Of a stretch of 64,000 bases of DNA, positions 33,996 to 42,098 are shown one piece after another (within the stretch, counting starts at the first letter, position 1; the number at the start of each line of letters is the position of its first letter). Below the pieces are notes generated by a model. It made no database searches. It saw nothing but the letters and a program-made list of their open reading frames with translations, and was not told where the DNA came from. The DNA is from an uncultured Bacteriovoracaceae bacterium (lineage in GTDB: Bacteria > Bdellovibrionota > Bacteriovoracia > Bacteriovoracales > Bacteriovoracaceae). The stretch spans positions 186,001 to 250,000 of the forward strand of contig CALHBF010000015.1 of NCBI GenBank assembly GCA_937931205.1. The letters run 5' to 3'. The position numbers and the translations under genes were made by a program.

Positions 33996-34877
33996 CTATG
34001 GTAAAAAGAATTTCTTGCTCTCATCAACAAGAATCATGCCGTCCACATACTGTCCCTGAACTTTAACACCCCAGTGCAGATGTGGTCCAGAAGAGCGACC
34101 AGTATTACCAGATAAACCGATCAGGTCTTTCTTCTCAACAATGTCCCCTTCTTTTACCAAGGTTTTTGAGAGATGACCATAGACAGTGAAGATATCCATG
34201 CCGTGATCAAGAATAACTGTATATCCTGTATAGAAAAGATCTCGAGCAAGAACAACTTTACCACGATTAGTAGCTGGAACTTTTTCTCCGATCGGGGCCC
34301 TGAAGTCAGTTCCCAGATGTTGTCCTTTTTTCTCATTGTTATAAATTCTGCGAACTCCATAAATACTTGTCACCTTACTATTGAGCGGTTTTACAAACGG
34401 CCCTTTGAAAAACAGTGAAGGATGAGATGAAGCGTAGATTTTGTTTAAAACCAGCTGCTCTTGCCATGCACGGTCTTGATCTTTCTGCGATAGTTTAATC
34501 GTACGCGGACTTACTCTTAAAGTTTCCTCGTTAAAACGGCGCTCCATCACAGTGAAGTTATAAACGGTGGCCAGTTCATCTTTAATTTTAAATTCACAAG
34601 TAAATGGTTTGAATTCAGTAAAGTAGCTTTCCATCACCACAGCAGTTGAGTGATCTTCCCCTTCGGAAATGCGCTGTTCTTGTCCTCGACAATAAAGTTT
34701 TGCATCGGCCATTTTAGGTAGTTTTAAGAATTTAACATCACCTGGACGAATTGTTTCATCGATACTAATCACTTCTCTCTTAAGTTCTTTGCTCGATGTT
34801 TTTTGATGTTCTGTTTTCCCTTGAAAGGTAGAACAGCCGATAATCAAAACAATCAGTGCACTCATTGCCAACTTCAT
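33996..34877 (-). CDS. M23 (LytM) peptidase lipoprotein
   Basis: 293 residues. Lipoprotein signal ending LIIGC. The C-terminal LytM domain keeps both zinc motifs: HLGTDF (HxxxD) and HLHWG. GYTVILDHG and VYGHLSK are also present. It should cut peptidoglycan cross-bridges, unlike the degenerate EnvC-like protein at 37746. It overlaps xseA by 4 nt. Confidence 0.9.
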   Translation of the reverse strand: MKLAMSALIVLIIGCSTFQGKTEHQKTSSKELKREVISIDETIRPGDVKFLKLPKMADAKLYCRGQEQRISEGEDHSTAVVMESYFTEFKPFTCEFKIKDELATVYNFTVMERRFNEETLRVSPRTIKLSQKDQDRAWQEQLVLNKIYASSHPSLFFKGPFVKPLNSKVTSIYGVRRIYNNEKKGQHLGTDFRAPIGEKVPATNRGKVVLARDLFYTGYTVILDHGMDIFTVYGHLSKTLVKEGDIVEKKDLIGLSGNTGRSSGPHLHWGVKVQGQYVDGMILVDESKKFFLP

Positions 34878-36148
34878 TTTTCCGATTCCTTTCTTGCCAG
34901 ACCTATACCATCATGGAATGTGATCTCGATTAATTCATTGTTCTCAAGCTTACTATATTGTTCTTGAGAACTCAAAACACCCTTCTTGGTTTTTACAAAA
35001 CTGTAACCTCTGCCCAAGACTCCTTTCGGATTAAGAGCAGAAAGCACTTGATTAAGTCGCTTCAGATTTTCCTGATGAGCATTCATCATACTTTTTTCTG
35101 AATAGTTGAGTCTCATAAAGAGTTCATCTAAAATTTGTGAATTTTCGGTAAGACCGATCAGTTCTTCTCCCCTATTCATCAGGCGAATCTGATTGAGTCG
35201 TTGCTCATCTTTTTTCAATTTCTGCCAGATGAACTGCAACATTTGGCGCGGATGAGACCTGTGAGTCAAAATTTGAATTCTCTGTGAAATTTTAATCATC
35301 TCATTTTTTAAATGAGTGGAGGCATAAGAGAGGCGATCTTTTAGTTGGGTCTGGGGCTGAGAAATCATCTCTGCTGCGGCCGTTGGAGTTTCAGCTCGCA
35401 GATCTGCCACAAAATCACAAAGAGTAAAATCCACCTGATGTCCGACAGCACTAATTACTGGAATCTCACATCGATCAATAAAGCGCACCAGATCCTCAGA
35501 ATTAAACGCCCATAAATCTTCAATACTTCCGCCACCACGGGCAAAAACAATTAACTCGATTCCAGAAATATCCTGAGCGGCACGAAGTGCATTGATTAAA
35601 GATCTTGGAGCAGCATCTCCTTGCACTAAAGCAGGAATAATCGTCACATCAAACCAAAGGCTTCTACGTTTAATAACATTCAAAAAATCTTGTAGAGCTG
35701 CTCCTTGGGGAGCTGTAATGATTGCAATTTTTTTGGGATAAACAGGAATTGCTTTTTTACGTTCTAAATCAAAAAGACCTTCTGCAGATAACTTGGCCTT
35801 TAACTTCTCAAATTGGATTTTTAATTGTCCTTCGCCTGCTGGAAAAACTCTTTTTCCCAGAAGCTGGAAGGTTCCTCTTTTTTGATAAACACTGATAGGT
35901 CCTAAGATGGTGATCTTATCTCCATCTTTAAGGTTTCTCATCAATGGATTTCTCATAGCATCTTGTTTAAAGACTGCACATGACAGAGAGGCTTCTTCAT
36001 CTGAGAGGGTAAAATAATAATGGCCGGCAGAAGAGGAGGAGAGATTGGAAATCTCTCCTTGAACAACGACTTCCTGGAAGTCTTCTTCTAATAAACTTTT
36101 TATGGCATGGACCAGCTCTGAAACACTGGCCGCATTAAAATCCATCAT
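34874..36148 (-). CDS. xseA: Exodeoxyribonuclease VII large subunit
   Basis: 424 residues. The N-terminal OB fold (about 1-100) includes VVQGEISN and GHYYFTLSDEEASLSCAVF (19 residues); the catalytic core has ITAPQGAALQDFLNV, ARGGGSIEDLWAFNSE and VGHQVDFTLCDFVAD; and a coiled-coil C-terminus ends with LGRGYSFV. It digests single-stranded DNA to oligonucleotides together with XseB. No xseB is adjacent, so the small subunit must be elsewhere. It overlaps both neighbours by 4 nt. Confidence 0.96.
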   Translation of the reverse strand: MMDFNAASVSELVHAIKSLLEEDFQEVVVQGEISNLSSSSAGHYYFTLSDEEASLSCAVFKQDAMRNPLMRNLKDGDKITILGPISVYQKRGTFQLLGKRVFPAGEGQLKIQFEKLKAKLSAEGLFDLERKKAIPVYPKKIAIITAPQGAALQDFLNVIKRRSLWFDVTIIPALVQGDAAPRSLINALRAAQDISGIELIVFARGGGSIEDLWAFNSEDLVRFIDRCEIPVISAVGHQVDFTLCDFVADLRAETPTAAAEMISQPQTQLKDRLSYASTHLKNEMIKISQRIQILTHRSHPRQMLQFIWQKLKKDEQRLNQIRLMNRGEELIGLTENSQILDELFMRLNYSEKSMMNAHQENLKRLNQVLSALNPKGVLGRGYSFVKTKKGVLSSQEQYSKLENNELIEITFHDGIGLARKESEK

Positions 36149-37542
36149 TTCTTATTTTTAGTTTTTTCAAAAGAGTCAAAGCCCATCAGGTACTTGATCG
36201 CTGACAGAACTTGGTAATCTTCTTTAGGGTTAAAAGTTTTAAAGATATCATCCTTCTCTTTCGATCCGGCCTTCTTCTTCTCTTCTAACTCTTTAATCTT
36301 TTTAGCACGCTCTTCTTTCTCACTTTCAAGACGTGCCTTCATTTCTTCTGGAGTTTCAATTGTTGCCGTCAGGTGATTACGCAGATCCTTTTCTCTGATG
36401 TAGCGATCATCTCTCAGACTCTTATCAAAGCTTTCCTGATCAATTTCAAACAGCCCCACATCTGGAGTAATACCTACGGCCTGAATTTTTCTATCAAGCG
36501 GAGTCATATACTGAGCAATCGTTAATTTAACTCCACGGTCTTTATCAAGTTGAGCAACTGTTTGCACAGATCCTTTACCGAAAGACTGAGACCCCATAAT
36601 CACTGCACGTTTATGATCCTGAAGAGCACCTGCTACGATCTCTGAAGCCGAAGCTGATGAACCGTTAATCAAAACAACTAAGGGAGTTGTTAAATCTTTG
36701 AAGCCAGATTTTTTAACATAACGGATTTCTTTATTCTGAGGATCACGAGCTTCAGTTGATACTACCACTCCTTCACTTAAGAATAATGAAGAAATATCAA
36801 CGGCCTGATCAAGTAGTCCACCTGGATTTGAACGAAGATCAAGAATAATACCCTTGATTCCGCCACGGGCCTGTTTCTGTAATTTAGTAAGAGCTTCTAC
36901 TACAGAAGTTGTTGAATGCTTCTGGAATTGAGTCAGACGAATAAAAGCATAGTTATCTTGAACAAGATCATACTTCACTGGCTTAATTTTAATCACTTCA
37001 CGAGTCATGGTATGCTGTTTTACACCATCGGCTCCTTCACGAATAATTCCGAGAGTGATTTTCTGTCCAATCTTTCCTCTCATCTTTTCAATAACCTGAT
37101 CAAGAGACATTCCAACGATTGGCTCATGATTGATTTCAACAATTCTATCTCTTGGCTTTAGACCTGAACGAAATGCGGGAGTATCTTCAATGGGAGTAAT
37201 CACATAAATGATTCCATCTTTTTGACTTACTTCAAGTCCAAGTCCTCCAAACTCTCCCTTCGTATCATTCTGCATTTTTTCAAAATATTCTTTATTCAAA
37301 AAAGCAGAATGAGGATCAAGAGTTTCCATCATTCCTTTCAATGCTCCCTCTACTAACTTCTCTGTTGAAACAGGACGATAGTATTGAGTTTCAACTAAAT
37401 GTAGAACTTTGTTAAAAAGTTCAAGTTGCTCAAAACGTGATTTATTTTCTGTGATTTTGGGAGCAGCAGTTGTCTGTGCTAAAAGTGTTGTAGGAAGAAC
37501 TGCACTTGATAAGGCAAGTGCCACGAGGAAATGAGAAAACAT
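36145..37542 (-). CDS. ctpA: S41 C-terminal processing protease
   Basis: 465 residues. Signal peptide ending near LLAQ; a PDZ domain at about 85-165 with FGGLGLEV and RDRIVEINH; and the S41 domain with catalytic Ser in GSSASASEI and Lys in SQSFGKGSVQ. A charged Lys/Glu-rich tail follows. It trims periplasmic proteins, in many species cell-wall hydrolases. GGAG lies 8 nt before the start. Its neighbours (EnvC-like, FtsEX, LytM) fit a role in controlling murein hydrolases. Confidence 0.95.
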   Translation of the reverse strand: MFSHFLVALALSSAVLPTTLLAQTTAAPKITENKSRFEQLELFNKVLHLVETQYYRPVSTEKLVEGALKGMMETLDPHSAFLNKEYFEKMQNDTKGEFGGLGLEVSQKDGIIYVITPIEDTPAFRSGLKPRDRIVEINHEPIVGMSLDQVIEKMRGKIGQKITLGIIREGADGVKQHTMTREVIKIKPVKYDLVQDNYAFIRLTQFQKHSTTSVVEALTKLQKQARGGIKGIILDLRSNPGGLLDQAVDISSLFLSEGVVVSTEARDPQNKEIRYVKKSGFKDLTTPLVVLINGSSASASEIVAGALQDHKRAVIMGSQSFGKGSVQTVAQLDKDRGVKLTIAQYMTPLDRKIQAVGITPDVGLFEIDQESFDKSLRDDRYIREKDLRNHLTATIETPEEMKARLESEKEERAKKIKELEEKKKAGSKEKDDIFKTFNPKEDYQVLSAIKYLMGFDSFEKTKNKK

Positions 37543-37559
37543 GTAGTAGCTCCATCGTT

Positions 37560-37744
37560 AAAATGATCTGAAGTTGACTAACTCAGGGGTGGCCAACTGA
37601 AAATCAATTTAGTGAAGTTAACTAGCTGGTAGAAGGCGGCAGGAAAATCTAAATCTTGCAGGATAGCTCTCTATGAAATGAGTTATTTTACAAGTAAAGG
37701 TTTCGAGCTAGACCCCTGAGTTAGCTAATATCACAAAATGATCT
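37560..37744. repeat. 10-bp direct repeats flanking structured element copy A
   Basis: AAAATGATCT occurs at 37560-37569 and again at 37735-37744, 8 and 10 bp outside the terminal stems of copy A. The arrangement resembles a target-site duplication from insertion into the short envC-ctpA gap. No equivalent was found around copy B. Confidence 0.6.
37578..37724 (+). repeat. Structured element, copy A (147 bp)
   Basis: The ends form a perfect 13-bp stem: CTAACTCAGGGGT at 37578-37590 with ACCCCTGAGTTAG at 37712-37724. Inside, read on the plus strand, are GTGGCCAACTGAAAA, a variable hairpin, GTAGAAGGCGGCAGGAAAA, a short hairpin (GCAGG with CTTGC) and a TAGCTC...GAGCTA stem. The core is nearly identical to copy B at 45101-45248 on the opposite strand, while the outer stem differs in sequence. 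This points to a conserved RNA or single-stranded DNA fold. It lies between the envC-like gene and ctpA, antisense to both in this orientation. Confidence 0.88.
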
Positions 37745-37745
37745 A

Positions 37746-38756
37746 CTAGATTTTACTAACTACTTGATTCTCTAACCACAAAATAGTGTTCTGAGCGGTG
37801 TTTTTCTTTCTTACTTCAAAGTAGAGAGACTGAGGTGTTGAGTCTTTGTGAGTATAACCAATAATGTCTTGAGAGCTGACATTATCATTCTTTTTTACTT
37901 TGATGTTCATTCTGCCTAAGAAAACGGTACGTAGGTCATTGCCGTGATCAATCAATACCACTTGCCCGTAAGAGGCCAGATCTCCTGAATACATCACTTT
38001 TCCAGAAGCTGGGGCCTTAATTGGCTGAATCGAATCATACTTGAACGTCACCCCTTTATCAGAGGGAGTCATCGAAATGAAATGATCAACAGGGTTTGGA
38101 AATACTTTTTCTGCTTTTTTTAAATTAACAGGAGCTTCTGAAAAAGTTTTTTTGATTGCTGCAAATTTAACTTTAACTTTGTCTTCTTGTACCTTTTTCT
38201 CAAGCTCACCTTTCTTCTCTGAGGCTACCTGATATTTGGCCATCAAATTCTGTTTAGAACTTTCAAGATCTAAAATAACTTTCTCCAGTGTCGTCTCTTC
38301 TCTCTTTAGCTCTTCGAGTTTAATCTCAAAACTTGCTACTTTGTGAGCAAAGGTACTCAACTCCAGATTTTGGGCCTTCAGTTTATTCTGCGCCTGACGA
38401 AGAAGATCCAAATGAATCTTTTTTTGCCATAGCGGAGATTCCTCTGACTCGGCTTCTAAAAGATAATTGGTCACGATCTTTTTGTTATCTTTTTCAGTTT
38501 TAATTAATTTGCGCTGAAGAGTTTTTAACTCTTCCTTATAAAGACCGACATCATTCTCAAACTTTTTAATTTCTTCCAAGTTCGATTGATAGAGATTTGA
38601 TTTTTGTGAGATCTCTTTTTCCAGAGTACTCAGACGTGCTCCCATACTCGTCACTTCACTGCGATGACGAGCAAGTTCATCCTGCACACGCGGCTTCTTC
38701 TGTGCCAGAGCACTAAAAGAGAGTGTTAAGATAAGAGAAGCACTAAGTAATTTCAT
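37746..38756 (-). CDS. envC: EnvC-like murein hydrolase activator
   Basis: 336 residues from the ATG at 38756, whose ATGA overlaps the ftsX stop. Signal peptide (MKLLSASLILTLSFSALAQ), long coiled coil (about 22-200), then a LytM domain that has lost its zinc ligands: the HLHFE motif reads SLYFEV and the first HxxxD is absent. EnvC proteins of this kind do not cut peptidoglycan but activate amidases under control of FtsEX, encoded just upstream. That order (ftsE-ftsX-envC) supports the assignment. Confidence 0.9.
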   Translation of the reverse strand: MKLLSASLILTLSFSALAQKKPRVQDELARHRSEVTSMGARLSTLEKEISQKSNLYQSNLEEIKKFENDVGLYKEELKTLQRKLIKTEKDNKKIVTNYLLEAESEESPLWQKKIHLDLLRQAQNKLKAQNLELSTFAHKVASFEIKLEELKREETTLEKVILDLESSKQNLMAKYQVASEKKGELEKKVQEDKVKVKFAAIKKTFSEAPVNLKKAEKVFPNPVDHFISMTPSDKGVTFKYDSIQPIKAPASGKVMYSGDLASYGQVVLIDHGNDLRTVFLGRMNIKVKKNDNVSSQDIIGYTHKDSTPQSLYFEVRKKNTAQNTILWLENQVVSKI

Positions 38757-39553
38757 AGTGAAGGTTTCCACTTCCATTCTTGCAGAGTAAAAGTCCAAAT
38801 CACTGATAAAATCATGAACAGAACAAGTGAATCAATGATTCCCAATGTTCCATTCCAAAGTCCCATAAGAAAAAAACCAACAGCAACAGCACCGATCCCA
38901 GCGGCCAGCGATTTAGCAGCGACCATCTTCTTGCGCTGAAACTTCTCGATGAGATAAGAACGAGAACGGAAACTGTCATAAGTTAACCAGAAACTGATGA
39001 TCCAGAACAGAGCAACAACTCCAACCACTCCCCAGTCCCCAGCTGAGTTTAAAAACTCATAAAAAGGATGAGAGTTCATTACTTTCGTTACTTCCGGAAA
39101 TTTTACTTCTGTAGCCGATATATGATCATTACTTCCCAGCTTTACCACTTGGTCACGAACAAACTTTAAACTCTCATTAGAAAGAGTCGGACTAAGCATC
39201 ACACGAAGAGATTTTAATTCTAAAAACTTGGCATCAACTTCGTAATCAGTACCAAGAGTTTCAACCAGCTCGCTGATCTTTGATTTTGATTTCGTTGATT
39301 CCTGATCATCGATTGATACGACTCCAGGAAACTTCTTAATCAGTGTTACTAGTTTTCCAGCATCCACTGTGCCATCAACCACGGTAACAAAATAAGGATT
39401 CACTAATTTCTCAGGACTGATGCGTGAAATCGTCTGACCGATCCATTCTCTATGGGTCAGAGAAAAACAAAGAGCACAAGTCAGAAGGAAGAAAGCAATC
39501 CCCTTCACCAAAGACTCGTGGAGTGATTTAAAATATTCTACTAGATAAAACAC
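38753..39553 (-). CDS. ftsX: FtsX-like cell division permease
   Basis: 266 residues with the FtsX plan: one span near the N-terminus (about 18-36), a periplasmic domain of about 130 residues, then three spans (about 172-190, 208-232, 238-256). Sequence is divergent, but position between ftsE and the envC-like gene is decisive. It passes the FtsE ATPase cycle to EnvC. GTG start, overlapping ftsE by 13 nt. Confidence 0.88.
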   Translation of the reverse strand: MFYLVEYFKSLHESLVKGIAFFLLTCALCFSLTHREWIGQTISRISPEKLVNPYFVTVVDGTVDAGKLVTLIKKFPGVVSIDDQESTKSKSKISELVETLGTDYEVDAKFLELKSLRVMLSPTLSNESLKFVRDQVVKLGSNDHISATEVKFPEVTKVMNSHPFYEFLNSAGDWGVVGVVALFWIISFWLTYDSFRSRSYLIEKFQRKKMVAAKSLAAGIGAVAVGFFLMGLWNGTLGIIDSLVLFMILSVIWTFTLQEWKWKPSL

Positions 39554-40242
39554 GCATGCCCCGCATACACCAGTCTTCCAGAATCAAGATGCGCAATCTT
39601 TCCTGGAAACTGTTTAATAAGATCTTTATTATGAGTGGCCCACACTAAAGTGAGTCCTTTTTTATGATTGTAGTGATTAAGAACTTCGAAGAGACGATAA
39701 GAATTATCTTTATCCAATGAGCTTGTCGGCTCGTCGGCCAAGATTGCTGTCGGACGGGAAAGCAGAGCTCGAATCATCGCCACTTTTTGGCGAAGACCAC
39801 CATTACAATCTTCAATCTTTCGATTTAAGAAATCATTCACATAAAGCATGCGACCGAGATCTTCCATCTCTCTTTGGAAATCATTTTTTGAATTATAAAT
39901 AAGCGGATCGTAGGCCATCCACAGATTCTCTTCACAAGTTTTTTTCTGAAGCAGGCGAAGATCTTGGAAAACAGAGGCCACAAAATGTTTGCTTGAGCGC
40001 TGGTGAGGTAGTATCGCTTTGCCACTAGTTGGCTCGATATGACCGCCAAGAATATTGAGAAGTGTTGTCTTTCCGGCACCAGATGGACCTGTGACAAAAA
40101 GAATTTCTCCGGGATGAATCGTTAGTTGAACTGACTTCAATGCTCGAACGTTACCGTATTCAACGGTAAGATTATCGAGATGAAATAAGTAGTTTTGGTG
40201 ACTTAACCCAGCTTGATGGGGTAGACTTCGACCGGTTAACAT
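39541..40242 (-). CDS. ftsE: Cell division ATP-binding protein FtsE
   Basis: 233 residues, ABC ATPase. Walker A GPSGAGKTT (about 53-61), Q-loop VFQDLRLL, signature CNGGLRQKV in place of LSGGQ, Walker B AILADEPTSSLD and the switch His in WATHNKD. FtsE and FtsX form the septal complex that drives EnvC. The altered signature motif is notable but keeps GG and the following basic residue. Confidence 0.93.
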   Translation of the reverse strand: MLTGRSLPHQAGLSHQNYLFHLDNLTVEYGNVRALKSVQLTIHPGEILFVTGPSGAGKTTLLNILGGHIEPTSGKAILPHQRSSKHFVASVFQDLRLLQKKTCEENLWMAYDPLIYNSKNDFQREMEDLGRMLYVNDFLNRKIEDCNGGLRQKVAMIRALLSRPTAILADEPTSSLDKDNSYRLFEVLNHYNHKKGLTLVWATHNKDLIKQFPGKIAHLDSGRLVYAGHACFI

Positions 40243-40270
40243 CCGTGAAACCTGCCTTCTTTAGTTCACA

Positions 40271-40289
40271 AGGCCCTCATGGCCTTGCT
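40271..40289. promoter_or_regulatory. Hairpin in the ftsE leader
   Basis: CAAGGCC and GGCCTTG form a 7-bp stem about 30 nt before the ftsE start. On the plus strand it is followed by CTTTTAT, so it could stop antisense transcription; on the sense strand it has no U tail. Confidence 0.4.
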
Positions 40290-40323
40290 TTTATGTTATG
40301 CAAACATTGTACCGAAAATCGTC

Positions 40324-40366
40324 AAAAAAAGTAAAGTCCCAAGGAGATTATCCCTAAGGAATAATC
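40324..40366 (-). terminator. Probable terminator of the HD-domain gene
   Basis: A 9-bp stem with one G-U pair (40346-40354 with 40358-40366) overlaps the stop codon of the HD gene; a run of seven Us follows at 40330-40324, about 15 nt after the stem. The distance is long, so termination may be weak. Confidence 0.4.
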
Positions 40367-41781
40367 CCCTCTTTTTTCAGAATCTCAAAGGCAGATTCAG
40401 AGCAAAAAATATTCGGAACGAAGTTAAACTTGTTCTGAAGATTAGAGATAATGGAGTTTTCCATATCTCCCAGGAGCTTGACGTCTCCGTTATCAGTAAG
40501 AATCTTGGCCGGATCACGTTCAAGAAGTAAGTTTTCCCCACTTTTTGACTTCACAATCTTTCTGCGGCTTTTCACAAACACAATATGCTTCTTCGGAATA
40601 TCGACCAGTACCCAATCCTTATCCGTTCCTTTCTTTTTCAGAACTTCCTGAATCTCACGGGCCTTATCCTCTGCATGCTTGATGATCTTATCATTCACAT
40701 GATCTTCATCTTGGTTAAGGATTCTTTGTTTAAACTCTTCCATGCGGATCGTTTTCGGGGCTTTCTCAAAAAGCAGGCAGTAGGCCATGTCTTTAATACG
40801 AGCTGACTTATCAAAATGCCCTTCAAGATAGTGTCTGTGAACTTGCTGCATAAAGTACTGATCATTAAATCCGTAGAACTCCAGCGGTCTATGAGCAATC
40901 ATATCCATTAACTGCGAGTACGAATAAATCAGTCCCTTCTCCAGCATATAGTAAGTCACTTCCTCAGCAATAGCGTCAAAGCGAGCTCCACGGGCCGAAC
41001 GAATAACCTGTGAGTACCAAGCAAAGCGGGCCATTAAGAAATCTTCCACTGCATGCATGGCATTCTGGTTAATAGTCAAAATATCGTGTCCATTAACTTT
41101 GGCGATTCTGAAGTGATGAAGCAAATAATCTCTATCATAAGTGCCGTACTTCATTCCCGAATAGTGAGCATCTCGCAGGAGATAATCCATACGATCGCAG
41201 TCAATTTCTGAATGAAGAATCTGATTAGCAAGAATTGAAGGATCTATCCCTTTCACTAAATCAGAAATGTGTTGAGGACTGATACCATACTTTTTAAGAA
41301 TGAAAGTAATCCCACCTTCATAGTCGGTATTCTTGATGATGTAAGAACCTAGATGTTCATGATCATCTGGATGACCTTTACCATTCTTATCTTTAGTGGT
41401 CTCACCATAGCGAATGTAGGCCATCTCTGTGGTATGAGAGAACATGAATGTTCCCAAATCATGAAGAAGGGCCGCCAGTCTTAAGCTTTGATGATATTTC
41501 TTAGCATCTGAATGAAAAGAATTATCAAAAAGTTCCTTATCACTCACACCACGAGAACCAAGCGTCTGAAGAATTTTATGAGCATTAAACATCACTCCAA
41601 TCGAGTGACCAAAACGTGAATGCTCAGCTCCAGGGAAAGTATAAAAGGTAAAACCTAATTGCTTAATCCAGCGCAGACGTTGATAAAAAGGAGTATGAAT
41701 GATTTCCCATTCAAGACTTGTAAGATGAATAAAACCGTAAAGGGGATCAAAGACGATCTTAGGCTTATCAATAACTTCCAT
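40354..41781 (-). CDS. HD-domain phosphohydrolase (SAMHD1/YwfO-like)
   Basis: 475 residues. The metal-binding HD motifs are intact: SRFGHSIGV (His), ALLHDLGT (HD) and later SEIDCDRMDYLLRD with the final Asp. This pattern belongs to the COG1078 group, including dNTP triphosphohydrolases such as SAMHD1. The C-terminal 180 residues are less conserved. Likely a nucleotide phosphohydrolase; the substrate cannot be read from sequence. Confidence 0.88.
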   Translation of the reverse strand: MEVIDKPKIVFDPLYGFIHLTSLEWEIIHTPFYQRLRWIKQLGFTFYTFPGAEHSRFGHSIGVMFNAHKILQTLGSRGVSDKELFDNSFHSDAKKYHQSLRLAALLHDLGTFMFSHTTEMAYIRYGETTKDKNGKGHPDDHEHLGSYIIKNTDYEGGITFILKKYGISPQHISDLVKGIDPSILANQILHSEIDCDRMDYLLRDAHYSGMKYGTYDRDYLLHHFRIAKVNGHDILTINQNAMHAVEDFLMARFAWYSQVIRSARGARFDAIAEEVTYYMLEKGLIYSYSQLMDMIAHRPLEFYGFNDQYFMQQVHRHYLEGHFDKSARIKDMAYCLLFEKAPKTIRMEEFKQRILNQDEDHVNDKIIKHAEDKAREIQEVLKKKGTDKDWVLVDIPKKHIVFVKSRRKIVKSKSGENLLLERDPAKILTDNGDVKLLGDMENSIISNLQNKFNFVPNIFCSESAFEILKKEGIIP

Positions 41782-41795
41782 GTGACCTAGCTTCT

Positions 41796-41831
41796 AAAAA
41801 AAACAAAGCCCCGAGCATTCATGCTCAGGGC
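41796..41831 (-). terminator. Terminator of the 65-residue gene
   Basis: A stem of 5+4 bp with one mismatch (41808-41817 with 41822-41831) and a TTCA loop is followed on the minus strand by UUUGUUUUUUUU. It also separates this gene from the HD gene. Confidence 0.9.
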
Positions 41832-41844
41832 CTTAAGAGTAATT

Positions 41845-42042
41845 TTACTGTAGAGTTTTAGCTTTTCTTGTTTTCTTCACTTTCGCAACTTTGCTGATAG
41901 CGTATTCCATCAACATGAAAGCTTCGCGACGAAGTCCATTTTCATGAATATAGCGATAAAAGTTTTCGATATCGCTGTTACTACGGAAATTCTTAATGGT
42001 TGTCCCTTCCGTAGCTTTTTCTGTATTTTCTGACTTAGTCAT
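41845..42042 (-). CDS. Small basic protein of unknown function (65 residues)
   Basis: A clear GGGAG site 6 nt before ATG and a strong terminator 13 bp after the stop support a real gene. The middle (SDIENFYRYIHENGLRREAF) is helical and the end is Lys-rich (KVKKTRKAK), as in small nucleic-acid-binding proteins. No family recognised. Confidence 0.75.
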   Translation of the reverse strand: MTKSENTEKATEGTTIKNFRSNSDIENFYRYIHENGLRREAFMLMEYAISKVAKVKKTRKAKTLQ

Positions 42043-42098
42043 ATATTCTCCCTAATTTGTTTATTCTACTCATTCTGGCTCAACTCTTCAAGAAACTC

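Noticed and set aside
37578-37724. Copy A as a c-di-GMP-I (GEMM) riboswitch, by analogy with the abundant merRNA of Bdellovibrio
   Set aside because: The GEMM core (CACGCACAGGGCAAACC-type and GGGACGCAAAGCC-type segments) is absent on either strand, so the element was left unnamed.
37578-37724. Element copies as integron attC sites
   Set aside because: The paired ends lack RYYYAAC and GTTRRRY boxes at the right places, and the long conserved internal sequence is unlike attC. No integrase or cassette genes are nearby.
40324-40366. Hairpin after the HD gene as a strong terminator
   Set aside because: The U run is about 15 nt away from the stem, so it is listed only as a probable, weak terminator.
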